Of a stretch of 64,000 bases of DNA, positions 26,477-35,258 are shown piece after piece. The first letter of the stretch is position 1. The number at the start of each line of letters is the position of its first letter. A model generated the notes under the pieces. It was not told the origin of the DNA. It did not search any database and saw only the letters and a list, made by a program, of their open reading frames with translations. Source of the stretch: Kiritimatiellaeota bacterium B1221 (lineage in GTDB: Bacteria > Verrucomicrobiota > Kiritimatiellia > SS1-B-03-39 > UBA6053); contig JARHXX010000020.1 in the NCBI GenBank assembly GCA_029269125.1, forward strand, positions 1 through 64,000, in the 5' to 3' direction. The position numbers were made by a program, and so were the translations under genes.

Positions 26477-28261
26477 TTATCCCTCCGTTTCGGGGGGGAG
26501 GTCCAGTTGGATATGCACATCGTGAAGCTGTTTGGCATCCACGGTGGAAGGCGCATCCATCATCAGATCGATCCCTTTGTGGTTTTTGGGGAAGGCGATG
26601 ACGTCGCGAATGGTATTGCCACCCGCCATAAGTTGAGCCAAGCGGTCAAAACCAAGAGCGATACCGCCGTGGGGTGGGGCTCCGTAGGAGAGGGCATTCA
26701 AGAGATGTCCGAAGCGGCTGTTTTTCTCTTCTTCGGAGATTTTGAGCAGGTCGAACATTTGACCCTGACGTTCCGGATCATGAATCCGGATAGAACCGGA
26801 ACCGAGTTCCACCCCGTTGAGCACGATGTCATAGGCCACCGCGCGGGCTTTGGCCGGGTCGGTTTCGAGCAAGTGCATGTCTTCGGGCAACACAGAGGTG
26901 AAGGGATGATGCATGGGCACCAGACGTCCGGCTTCATTGCTTTCAAACAAGGGGAATTCGGTCACCCAGGTGAATTTGAATTCGTCTTCAGGGATGATGC
27001 CCGCCTGGGTGGCGGTTTCGACGCGGAGGCGGCCGAGGAATTCGTTGACCACGAGAGTCGTATCGGAGGCGGCGAAGAGGATCAGATCGCCCACTTCAAT
27101 TTCGAGTGTGGATTTGAGGCCCTCGATTTCCGCTTCGGAGAAGAATTTAACAATCGGGGATTTCCAGCTTCCGTCTTCCTGGACGCGGATGTAGGCGAGT
27201 CCGCCCATGCCGTGGGATTTGGCCAGTTCGGTCCATTCGTCGATCTGACGGATGGGAACGCCGGCCAGGCCTTTGGCGTTGATGGCTTTGACGGCGCCGC
27301 CGCCTTCGATCACTTTGCCGAAGACTTTAAACTGGGTGCCCTGAAAGACGGGAGCGAGATCCTTGAGTTCCCAGCCGAAACGAAGATCCGGCTTGTCGGA
27401 ACCAAAGCGGTCCATGGCCTCGTGCCAGCTGATGCGGGGCAGGGGCAGTTCGGGAACGGGGTGACCGGAGGCTTCCATGACCGAGGCCAGCAAGCCGTCG
27501 ATGATGCCGTAAAGGTCTTCCGCTTCCACAAAAGACATTTCCACGTCGATCTGGGTGAACTCCGGTTGACGGTCTGCGCGCAAATCCTCATCGCGGAAGC
27601 AACGGGCGATCTGGAAGTAACGGTCGAGTCCACCCATCATCAGCAACTGTTTGTACTGCTGGGGGGCCTGGGGCAGGGCGTAGAAGGTGCCGGGGGTTAC
27701 GCGGTTGGGGACCAGATAATCGCGGGCACCTTCCGGGGTGCTTTTGGTCAAAATCGGGGTTTCGATTTCCACAAATTCCTGTGCATCCATAAACTGGCGG
27801 ATGGCGATGGACATTTTGTGGCGTTTGCGCAGGCGTTCCTGAACGGAGGGACGGCGCAGATCCAAGAAACGGGATTCCATACGGAGTTCTTCGCTTACTT
27901 TTTCCGCTTTGGCTTCTTCCAAGGGGAAAGGAGGGGTTTTGCTGCGATTGAGAATGGTGACTTCGTTGCCGATGACTTCAATGCCACCGGTGCTCAGGCG
28001 ATCGTTCACCATGTCGGCCGGGCGTCCACGGACGGTGCCTTTGACTTTGATCACATATTCAGGGCGGGTGGATTTGGCGATTTCGGTGGCGGCGGCGTTG
28101 TCATCCGGGTCACAAACCACCTGGGTGATGCCATAGCGGTCACGTAAATCGATGAAAATAATGCCGCCGTGATCGCGGACAGTGTCGACCCAGCCGCATA
28201 AAACGGTGGTTTTGCCTATATGTTCTTGGTTTAATTGGCCACAAGTATGGGTACGTTGCAT
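26477..28261 (-). CDS. aspS: Aspartyl-tRNA synthetase
   Basis: 594 residues, standard for the bacterial type with the GAD insertion. An N-terminal OB-fold anticodon domain (HTCGQLNQEHIGKTTVLCGW) is followed by class II motifs: FRDEDLRADRQPEFTQID (motif 2) and GIALGFDRLAQLM (motif 3). It charges tRNA-Asp. AAGGAAAAG lies before the ATG at 28261. Whether it is discriminating or also charges tRNA-Asn was not determined from sequence. Confidence 0.97.
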   Translation of the reverse strand: MQRTHTCGQLNQEHIGKTTVLCGWVDTVRDHGGIIFIDLRDRYGITQVVCDPDDNAAATEIAKSTRPEYVIKVKGTVRGRPADMVNDRLSTGGIEVIGNEVTILNRSKTPPFPLEEAKAEKVSEELRMESRFLDLRRPSVQERLRKRHKMSIAIRQFMDAQEFVEIETPILTKSTPEGARDYLVPNRVTPGTFYALPQAPQQYKQLLMMGGLDRYFQIARCFRDEDLRADRQPEFTQIDVEMSFVEAEDLYGIIDGLLASVMEASGHPVPELPLPRISWHEAMDRFGSDKPDLRFGWELKDLAPVFQGTQFKVFGKVIEGGGAVKAINAKGLAGVPIRQIDEWTELAKSHGMGGLAYIRVQEDGSWKSPIVKFFSEAEIEGLKSTLEIEVGDLILFAASDTTLVVNEFLGRLRVETATQAGIIPEDEFKFTWVTEFPLFESNEAGRLVPMHHPFTSVLPEDMHLLETDPAKARAVAYDIVLNGVELGSGSIRIHDPERQGQMFDLLKISEEEKNSRFGHLLNALSYGAPPHGGIALGFDRLAQLMAGGNTIRDVIAFPKNHKGIDLMMDAPSTVDAKQLHDVHIQLDLPPETEG

Positions 28262-28362
28262 AATCTTTTCCTTAATAAATTGGGGGCATGGTCTTATGTC
28301 ATGAATTTCGCCGGGGTCACGTCAATTCCATTGGAAAATGGCGTGAAGTGCGGGGGTTCGGT

Positions 28363-28889
28363 CTAAATTATCCATGCACTGAGGATCAAAATCACCACGC
28401 AAAGGGTGATTCCGGCCAAAAGGGCTTTGCCGATGGCGGTTTGCCAAAAATATGTAATTCCGGCCATGAGGGAAGGGCCGGTTTCGAGGGTGAAGGCGTA
28501 GTCTCCCACCCGATATGTGCCTTTTTGATACCCCATCGACAACAGGAAATCATTTTCCACACTATCCTGATCCATCAGCCTCACTTCTTCGATGCTGCGG
28601 ACGGGGAAACGTTTTTGAGGGCTGAAAGTGATGGCGGCCGGGGCGCTGAAGGTGTTGCTTTTCGATCCGAGGGACTTCCATTCATTTTTGACCCGGATTT
28701 CGAGCAGGTAATCCGGCGCTTTTCTTCGGAATTGATGCCGGGAATATATTTGTCCTGATGCTCTTTGCCTTTCCCCACAAATTGAAAAGAAACGGATTTC
28801 AGGGATTCGCTTCCGTAAAAGACTGTCGCCGCAAACAGCAACACGAAGCATGCGAAAACAGAAAAGGATATCTTTTGGAGGAGGTTCAT
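28363..28889 (-). pseudogene. Small membrane protein gene broken by a frameshift
   Basis: Two overlapping minus-strand frames make sense only when joined. Frame A starts at ATG 28889 (a TTG 9 nt upstream is less likely) with a membrane segment ISFSVFACFVLLFAATVFYG, and runs to SEEKR near 28720. Frame B then continues APDYLLEIRVKNEWKSLG and ends at 28363 with a membrane segment, ALLAGITLCVVILILSAW. Adding one base in the A-run (T4 at 28720-28723 on +) restores a single protein of about 175 residues with one helix at each end. It may be a true pseudogene, a sequencing or assembly error, or a frameshifted gene. Function unknown. It lies upstream of aspS on the same strand. Confidence 0.6.
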
Positions 28890-29038
28890 CTCATTCAACT
28901 CACCACGGTGGGGGGGGAATGTGCATAAAAATGTATGGGCATTTTGATTTTACGCGTTGTAAAAATTTATACGCGGGGGCCCTTTTATAATTCCGAAAAA
29001 TAAGTTTCAATTTTTCAATGTAGGGCTAAGATCCGCCA

Positions 29039-30814
29039 ATGAATTCCGAGGCAAAAAGGCAAATTACTTTTCAGGGTACGGGCGCTTCCAGAGGACTGGC
29101 GGTGGGGACAGTGCAATTGCTGGGAAGTGTGGAAAATAGTATTTCGCGGACCCGGATTGATGAATCGGATATCCCGGCTGAAATTGTCCGTTTGCAGGAT
29201 GCACTGTTGGCGACCCGTAAACAGCTCAGGGAAATCCGTCAGCATGTGGGTGAAACCATCGATGAGAATGCGGCCACGATTTTTGATACGCATTTAATGA
29301 TGATTGATGACCTTTCCTTCATTGATAAAATTGTGGAGGGGCTTCGTAAACGGAAAATAAATCTTGAGCATGTGATTCGGGATGTGCTGCGGCAATATGC
29401 CAAAAAGTTTTCCGGTATGCAGGGGGCGTACATGCAGGAGCGGGGAGCGGATATCAAAGACCTGATGAACCGGATCCTGCAAAATTTATCGGAAGATGAT
29501 CTTCCCGCAGAATTTCAGCATCCTGAAGGGGTGGTGATCGTGGCGGATGATTTGCTTCCATCGGTGACCGCCCAGCTGGATAAGAAAAAGATTTTGGGGA
29601 TTGTCACTGAGCTGGGCGGTCAAACCTCCCATGCGGCGATTATTGCCCGTGCACTGGAAATTCCCGCGGTGGTGGGGTTGGAAGGGTTGTGTGAGAGTGT
29701 ACAGACCGGAGACCAAATATTGATCGATGGCACTCAGGGACGGGTGATTCTGAATCCATCGTCAGACCAGCGAACCCAGTATGGACATCTGGAGCACATG
29801 CGGGCGGATCTGCTGGAAGGGCTCAAAAAAAACAAACATCTTGAGATCACGACCCAAGCGGGAACCCCTTTTCGGGTGTGCGCAAATTTGGAGCTTCCTG
29901 AACATTTGGATCGCGTTTTGGATTCGGGTGCAGACGGTATTGGTCTCTTTCGTACGGAGTTTTTGTTTTTGTCCCGCCCGGATTTACCCTCTGAAGACGA
30001 GCAGGCCGCCGCTTATGAAGCGGTGGCCGAAGCCATGCAGCCGGCGAAGGTGGTGATTCGCACTATGGATATCGGCGGCGATAAATTTCTCTCCCATCTA
30101 CATCTCAAGGAGCAGTCCCGATCCGCTTTGGGTTGTCGGGGCATCCGCTTGAGCCTGGCGAGGCCAGATGTGTTTAAAGTGCAGTTGCGGGCCATATTGC
30201 GGGCCGCCCAAGCAGGAAATATTCGGCTGATGTATCCCATGGTCAGCAGCGTAGATGAAATACATCAGGCGGATCAGCTTTTACAATCCGCCGCCGCCGA
30301 GTTAAAAGCGGAGGGGGTTCCTCATAATCCTGAGGTGGTTTCCGGGATTATGATCGAAACGCCATCGGCAGCGTTGACTGCGGATGTCATGGCCACGCAT
30401 ACCCGTTTTTTCAGTTTGGGGACCAATGACTTGGTGCAGTATACTTTAGCGGTTGATCGGCTGGAACGTGAAGTGGCTTCGCTCTACGATCCTTTACATG
30501 CGGGCGTCTTGAAATTGATTCAGCAGTCGGTCCGGTCGGCCCGTGAAAACAACATCACCGCTTCGGTGTGCGGTGAAATGGCCGGGAGTCCTCTGATGTT
30601 GCCTTTGCTGATGGGCTTGGGTATCGAAGAGGTGAGTGTCGCTCCGGGTTCCGTGCCGCTGATAAAACATTTGGCTTCCCTGCTTGCGTTTGACGAAGTG
30701 ATGTCGCTTGCCAGTTGGGCGTTGACCGCTTCAGATTCGAAATCTGTTTTGGAAGCCAGCCGCGAACTTTTGGAAATGAAAGCGCCAGATCTTAAAGAAT
30801 TATTCACCTATTGA
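29039..30814 (+). CDS. ptsI: PTS Enzyme I (phosphoenolpyruvate-protein phosphotransferase)
   Basis: 591 residues, usual for Enzyme I (575 in E. coli). The phosphohistidine is H198 in GGQTSHAAIIARALEIP. The PEP-binding barrel shows GLFRTEFLFL, GTNDLVQYTLAVDR and the catalytic Cys in CGEMAG. It moves phosphate from PEP to HPr. No HPr or EII gene is in this window. Instead it leads an operon with a PEGA-domain protein (1-nt gap) and a GT2-like membrane protein, so it may serve regulation as in nitrogen-type PTS systems, although no GAF domain is present. A TATAAT (28986-28991) is a possible -10 box. Confidence 0.95.
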   Translation: MNSEAKRQITFQGTGASRGLAVGTVQLLGSVENSISRTRIDESDIPAEIVRLQDALLATRKQLREIRQHVGETIDENAATIFDTHLMMIDDLSFIDKIVEGLRKRKINLEHVIRDVLRQYAKKFSGMQGAYMQERGADIKDLMNRILQNLSEDDLPAEFQHPEGVVIVADDLLPSVTAQLDKKKILGIVTELGGQTSHAAIIARALEIPAVVGLEGLCESVQTGDQILIDGTQGRVILNPSSDQRTQYGHLEHMRADLLEGLKKNKHLEITTQAGTPFRVCANLELPEHLDRVLDSGADGIGLFRTEFLFLSRPDLPSEDEQAAAYEAVAEAMQPAKVVIRTMDIGGDKFLSHLHLKEQSRSALGCRGIRLSLARPDVFKVQLRAILRAAQAGNIRLMYPMVSSVDEIHQADQLLQSAAAELKAEGVPHNPEVVSGIMIETPSAALTADVMATHTRFFSLGTNDLVQYTLAVDRLEREVASLYDPLHAGVLKLIQQSVRSARENNITASVCGEMAGSPLMLPLLMGLGIEEVSVAPGSVPLIKHLASLLAFDEVMSLASWALTASDSKSVLEASRELLEMKAPDLKELFTY

Positions 30815-30815
30815 A

Positions 30816-32225
30816 ATGACCACGTTACGGAAAACTTTATTTGCCGGGTGGCTCGCTATTTTCATAGTGATTTGCCCTTTGATGGTTTTGTACACCCTTC
30901 ACTATCTGCAGGCGGGGGTGGCGGTGCTGAATACGATGCCGGAAGGAGCCACTGTCACTTTAAACGGTCAGGTGCAGACAAAAAAGACGCCTGCCATTCT
31001 TTCGGATCTCTCTTCGGGAACTTACTCATTGCTGCTTCAAAAAGAAGGTGTCCGTGACTATCAGTTGAATTTGCATATCGAGGAGGGGGAGGCCACGGTT
31101 CTCAATCAAATTTTATTACTTTCGGATAAGATTGAATGGATCTCCGGAGTTGATGAGGCTTATGATACGCTGGTGCCTATTCCCGGCAGTGGATATTTTT
31201 TGCTGATGCACTCCGATCGAAAATCGGAAGCAAAAGTTTTTTGTGCCGAAGATAACACCAGCTATCCGCTTTTTCCCACCCGGGTACATGGTGAAAATAT
31301 AAAAATTGACCGGGTGACCATCAATCCCGGAAGCACAGTGGTGATAGTAAATCTTAGAAAGAATAACAAACGTGTGGTGTACCGCATGGATGTGAAAAAG
31401 CACTCCAGTGAAGTATTGGATCTTACCAATTTAGTGACAAACGGGAACGGTGAGTATTTGTGGTCTGCGGACAAACCCGATTGGTTGTTTTGTTACCACA
31501 ACGAAAAAATCGAATTGATCGATCTCAAACGGAAAAGCAAAGTGAAGAAATTTGCCGAAGACTGGGTGGGCATGGGTCTGGGAAAACACACCGTATTCGG
31601 GGTGAATGCAAACGGGAAATTTTTTCAAACGGATTATTCCGGTAAGATGTTGGAGGCGGAGACCACCGAGTTTCAGTTTAGGAAGGGACTGTTTGGCAGA
31701 ACTTCTTTTGTGAGAATTTTACCCATGGATCATAATCAGGTGCTCCTGCATGAAGTGAACGGGCCTTTATGGCAGTCCCAGTTACCCAATTTATTAACAG
31801 ACCGGACGGTGAAGGGCTTGCTCATTTCTCCGCACAGTGAGAATGTGGCGGTTTGGACGGCTCAAGATTTAGGCATACGCTTTCCCGAGGTTGCGCATTC
31901 CACATCAAAAATTTTTAATGAGGGACTGAAGATCCACTGGTTGGTGGAAGGGGCGTCTGAAATTTTATGTCCGACATTTATTCTGAACGGTTCGAAAATT
32001 TTATATGCGCAAGACGGACAAGTTTGGCTGCACGGATTAGATCTTAATCGGGATGTCCCCCGCGATGTGATGAAGATCATGCCGGGAACGGCCTTTCATT
32101 TTTCTGAAAGTCAAGGAGGCATCTATGGACTCGACCCCGAATCGGGCAGGCTTATTTTCTTCAGGCTGTTTCCCGCAAAACCCAAAGGTCATTCGGACGG
32201 GGTGATGACAGGGGACATTTCGTAA
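30816..32225 (+). CDS. PEGA-domain membrane-anchored protein
   Basis: 469 residues. An N-terminal membrane anchor (about 8-30) is followed by a PEGA domain: LNTMPEGATVTLNGQVQ, then TPAILSDLSSGTYSLLLQ (about 39-75). The rest, about 370 residues, has repeated W/D-rich strands (LLMHSDR.SEAKVF, WSADKPDWLFCYHNEKIEL) like a beta-propeller. It is probably exposed to the periplasm. It starts 1 nt after ptsI and its stop overlaps the next ATG by 1 nt (TAATG), so the three genes are tightly coupled. PEGA domains occur in surface-layer and envelope proteins; the specific role is unknown. Confidence 0.75.
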   Translation: MTTLRKTLFAGWLAIFIVICPLMVLYTLHYLQAGVAVLNTMPEGATVTLNGQVQTKKTPAILSDLSSGTYSLLLQKEGVRDYQLNLHIEEGEATVLNQILLLSDKIEWISGVDEAYDTLVPIPGSGYFLLMHSDRKSEAKVFCAEDNTSYPLFPTRVHGENIKIDRVTINPGSTVVIVNLRKNNKRVVYRMDVKKHSSEVLDLTNLVTNGNGEYLWSADKPDWLFCYHNEKIELIDLKRKSKVKKFAEDWVGMGLGKHTVFGVNANGKFFQTDYSGKMLEAETTEFQFRKGLFGRTSFVRILPMDHNQVLLHEVNGPLWQSQLPNLLTDRTVKGLLISPHSENVAVWTAQDLGIRFPEVAHSTSKIFNEGLKIHWLVEGASEILCPTFILNGSKILYAQDGQVWLHGLDLNRDVPRDVMKIMPGTAFHFSESQGGIYGLDPESGRLIFFRLFPAKPKGHSDGVMTGDIS

Positions 32226-33685
32226 TGGCACTCGAATATACATATACGAATCTTGAAAAAGCGGAAAAGCAAAAGCAGTCGTTTTATGCCTTTCTTCCCG
32301 GGGCATTCAGTTGGGGGATCCTGCTCGGGTTTGGTGTTTGTTCGTTTATCCGCCCGGTTTGGGCGATTCTTATTCTCATCATATTTGATTTTTATTGGGT
32401 GTTATTTTTGCTGCACACGTTTCTCCTCTTTTGGGGATCAAAATGCTGCCCCAGGAAAAAGAAAGCCGTGGGGGCGCAGGAGGATCCTGTCCATGTGGTA
32501 TTCATACCTGTCGGCACGGAGAGTGCTGAAAACCTTGAGACCCGACTGGAAAGTCTGCATCGGCAAGAGATGGCGCATGCACGGATTTTCGTCTTTTTTG
32601 CACTGTCGAATCAAGCCTCCGACAAGCTGAGAAAAATCGTTTGGGACTTTCATCGCAATACCGCGCATGCGTTTGCGGCAACTTACATCTTCCCCTGCGA
32701 AGCGCACCCGCCGGGAACGTATGGTATGGGGGCGGACCTCAACGCCACTGCGCACATGGCCACCCATGTTTTTGAACTAAGGAAGATCCCGGAAGAACAG
32801 ATTTTGGTCACTTGTCTGGGGCCCGAATCCTGTTTGGCTCCGGGTTTTCTGACTTGTCTCGCTGATACATTTCTGGACTGTCCGGACCGCCATGCCTGCG
32901 GTTTCCGGCCTCAGATTCAATTCCCGCAAAACTTTTGGGAAGATCCGAAACATGCCCCGGTCTGGAATTTTGGATCTGCATTGTTGATGATATTTGATCG
33001 GATACACCCATACAATCCCGGCAGTTTTTGTCCTCAGAGTTTATCTTTTAAGGCCTTGCGATCTGTCGGATTTTGGCCGGAAGGTTTTCAATCGACTGAT
33101 GGGGCTCTTTACTGGAAAGCGTTTTTACATTTCTCAGGTAAATACAAAATAATTCCACTCAAAACAGGACAGCCGTTGGTGGCCGACTCTACTCCCCAAG
33201 CGGGCAGGGGGATACGGAAAACCTTTGCCCGAAATTACGAATGGGCGAGCGGGATGGAAAACTTCCCCGTGCTGATGCGCCTCCTTCGCCGGCAAAGCAA
33301 TTTGTTTTTGATTTTCAGAATTTGGTTGGCGGGGCGCCTGATCGTTCAGCAAGTTTCAAATTCGATCTGGGCCTTGTTTTTTGTCTTGCTGGGATGGTTG
33401 CCCGGCATCGCGACTGCCCTGGGGTTTTATTCGGGTTCGACAACTTATCTCGCCCCCCAAATTCTGCTGAGCCTTGGATTGATTTCCACTGTTGGTTTTT
33501 TGCTCACGTTTATTTTGTGTTGTGCACTGTTGCCGAAACCCGCTCAGAAAATGCCTTTTGCATATTGGGGCAAAAAGATTTTCGCAGGGCTGCTGCTGCC
33601 CATTGTACTTCCCTGGTGTTCCTGTGTACCTTTACTGGTGACCCAATCCCGTTTGATGTTTGGGCGAGACCGGTCTAATAAATAA
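32225..33685 (+). CDS. GT2-like membrane protein with degenerate catalytic motifs
   Basis: 486 residues. Two N-terminal membrane segments, a cytoplasmic GT-A-like domain (about 85-370) and four C-terminal membrane segments give the layout of processive GT2 enzymes. The last part of the domain, ARNYEWASGMENFPVLMRL, matches the Q/R..RW..G..NFP block of that family. But where the DxD motif should be, the sequence is VTCLGPESCLAPGFL, and the ED base motif is replaced by STDG. It may be a non-catalytic member. It overlaps the PEGA gene by 1 nt. Confidence 0.65.
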   Translation: MALEYTYTNLEKAEKQKQSFYAFLPGAFSWGILLGFGVCSFIRPVWAILILIIFDFYWVLFLLHTFLLFWGSKCCPRKKKAVGAQEDPVHVVFIPVGTESAENLETRLESLHRQEMAHARIFVFFALSNQASDKLRKIVWDFHRNTAHAFAATYIFPCEAHPPGTYGMGADLNATAHMATHVFELRKIPEEQILVTCLGPESCLAPGFLTCLADTFLDCPDRHACGFRPQIQFPQNFWEDPKHAPVWNFGSALLMIFDRIHPYNPGSFCPQSLSFKALRSVGFWPEGFQSTDGALYWKAFLHFSGKYKIIPLKTGQPLVADSTPQAGRGIRKTFARNYEWASGMENFPVLMRLLRRQSNLFLIFRIWLAGRLIVQQVSNSIWALFFVLLGWLPGIATALGFYSGSTTYLAPQILLSLGLISTVGFLLTFILCCALLPKPAQKMPFAYWGKKIFAGLLLPIVLPWCSCVPLLVTQSRLMFGRDRSNK

Positions 33686-33724
33686 TTATGACTGCGGGAA
33701 GAAGCCGCGGCGGTTGGATTGGAT

Positions 33725-33796
33725 TTAAATTTCCGCCATCGCCAGCACTTCGCCCGGGGTTTTGCCGGCTTCCCTCCGTCCCATATAATCCGTCAT
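33725..33796 (-). CDS. Mini-ORF (23 residues) overlapping the propeller gene; GluQRS tail-like
   Basis: The ATG (33794-33796) overlaps the TGA of the propeller gene (33793-33795) as ATGA. The peptide MTDYMGRREAGKTPGEVLAM continues for three residues to TAA at 33725. Its GKTP.EVL core resembles the C-terminal tail of the GluQRS protein encoded at 43846 (ASGKTPQEVLQIADM). It may be a gene fragment left from a rearrangement, or a coupled small peptide. Confidence 0.25.
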   Translation of the reverse strand: MTDYMGRREAGKTPGEVLAMAEI

Positions 33797-35001
33797 TCGG
33801 TAAATAAGATTTCGTACATGCCCCGCGCTCCCTGGTGAGCGGAGTCAATGCAGACCGCGCGCCCGTCCCTGCGCCACCGCGGATGCAGATCAACCCGAAT
33901 GGGCCCGTCCAGTTGGGGCGGGGCGAAATACTTACCGATCACCCGGCGGGGTCCGTCCGGCCACCGCCACACAAAAAGGGTCCGCATATGTTCCCGGTCG
34001 GGATAGGTGTCAGAAAGCATCCAGCAACCGTCCGGAGAAAGTGACATGTGGCCGTCGCAGTCGAGAATGCCGTCTCCGATGACGCGGGTCTCATCCGTGC
34101 GGTCGCGTTGGACAAGGTAGGAGTCACGTGAACAGGCATGATCTGTCCAGCCCACCACCTGGTCGCGGTCAACCCAGTCATAATGGGAATAAAAACCTGA
34201 GTCTGCGAGCACATGCGGATCTGATCCGTCGGGGTTAACGGTGATCAGGCGTGTTCGCCAGTCATGCGGACCCTGCCGCCAGCGGTGCAGCAATGCTGCG
34301 CGCGATCCATCGGGGTTCACCTGAACATGATTGAACCAGTGCTCGGTATCCATCCCGCCTCCTGACTGACCCAGCTGGGCGGCATCCCGCAGTGACAGAA
34401 TCAGTGAAGGTTCGCTGCCGTCCAGAGGCACCCGCCACAGGCCGTCCTGGTCTGGACAATTCAGGTTCTCGTTTTCGTCATGCCCTCCTGCATACCCATA
34501 CCCCGGTCGGGTTCTGGCAAGTCGCGCGAAGTTCAGGCTCAGCGCGTAACGTCCCTGCGGATCCACCGCATAAACCGGTCGGGTCAGGGTCCGGGTTTTT
34601 TTCGTTGTGATGTCGAGGATTCGGGAGCAGAACCGGTTGTCCTCCCGATCGTTGAAAATGATGGCACGATCGAAAGTGGGAGGCAGCCACTGGAGCATCG
34701 TACCCTGCTGCCAGCACCAGGCACGGGTTTCTGCAAGCGGCGTGAAAACGGGCTGTCCTGCGTGTGCGGACTTCACATCGAGAAACCCGACCGTCAATAC
34801 ATCATCCGGAGTGGGCATTCTGTCCTGGAAAGATGCACGACCGGCCAAAACGCTTTCGCCGGCCAAATCGTAAGGGGATTTTTCATAATACCCGAAAAAG
34901 TAATTATTCCCGTCGTCGGGGGAAAGCCGGCATACTGTAGACGGATCGGTACTTTCGGATTCAGAAGCAGAGGCATGGCGAGGGGTCTGAGGTAGGGGCA
35001 T
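33793..35001 (-). CDS. Cytoplasmic beta-propeller protein (PD40/oligogalacturonate-lyase-like)
   Basis: 402 residues without a signal peptide. Repeated propeller strands include VNPDGSRAALLHRW, LSPDGCWMLSDTYPD and LHPRWRRDGRAVCID. The N-terminal GNNYFFGYYEKSPYD and the H..F.HVQ..P-like segment (TEHWFNHVQVNPDG) recall the oligogalacturonate lyase (PL22) fold, in which His residues hold the metal, but I cannot confirm the catalytic set. It is divergent from the beta-helix gene at 35259, and the LacI-type operator lies between them. Its base composition looks more GC-rich than its neighbours (by eye). Intracellular breakdown of an imported sugar acid is one inference. Confidence 0.65.
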   Translation of the reverse strand: MPLPQTPRHASASESESTDPSTVCRLSPDDGNNYFFGYYEKSPYDLAGESVLAGRASFQDRMPTPDDVLTVGFLDVKSAHAGQPVFTPLAETRAWCWQQGTMLQWLPPTFDRAIIFNDREDNRFCSRILDITTKKTRTLTRPVYAVDPQGRYALSLNFARLARTRPGYGYAGGHDENENLNCPDQDGLWRVPLDGSEPSLILSLRDAAQLGQSGGGMDTEHWFNHVQVNPDGSRAALLHRWRQGPHDWRTRLITVNPDGSDPHVLADSGFYSHYDWVDRDQVVGWTDHACSRDSYLVQRDRTDETRVIGDGILDCDGHMSLSPDGCWMLSDTYPDREHMRTLFVWRWPDGPRRVIGKYFAPPQLDGPIRVDLHPRWRRDGRAVCIDSAHQGARGMYEILFTE

Positions 35002-35060
35002 CGGCGTGTAGGGGATTTAGGTCAGCGGGAAAGGGTTTCGGATTTTCCGATAATATTATT

Positions 35061-35091
35061 TTGACATAGCCTTATAATCAGTTCATGTAAA
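35061..35091 (+). promoter_or_regulatory. Possible promoter of the beta-helix operon
   Basis: A perfect TTGACA (35061-35066) is followed 19 nt later by TGTAAA (35086-35091), directly before the operator palindrome. Spacing is long. The lacI gene has TTGACA at nearly the same distance from its own palindrome (31 versus 33 nt), which supports the assignment. Confidence 0.4.
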
Positions 35092-35113
35092 CAATGAAAA
35101 TCGATTTTCATTG
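35092..35113. promoter_or_regulatory. Operator palindrome for LacI-family regulator (site 1)
   Basis: A perfect 22-bp palindrome centred between 35102 and 35103, with the core ATGAAAATCGATTTTCAT. The same 18-bp core occurs at 43662-43679 before the LacI-family gene. The central CG with AT-rich arms is typical of LacI-family operators. It lies between the divergent propeller gene and the beta-helix gene and could govern both. Confidence 0.75.
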
Positions 35114-35258
35114 ATGAAAAGTGCAATAAATTTGATTTATCCCTGTTGGGAATGACCTTCGGCACCCAGCTGATTTCAACTCCAAACCCTGATCAGGTCA
35201 TGTGCTGCAGTACCTGTCTCTGTAAGCATAAAAAATTCGAACCCCCGGAAACACAGCT

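Noticed and set aside
26393..28147. 584-codon open frame on the plus strand across aspS
   Set aside because: Same type of shadow; aspS carries all class II synthetase motifs.
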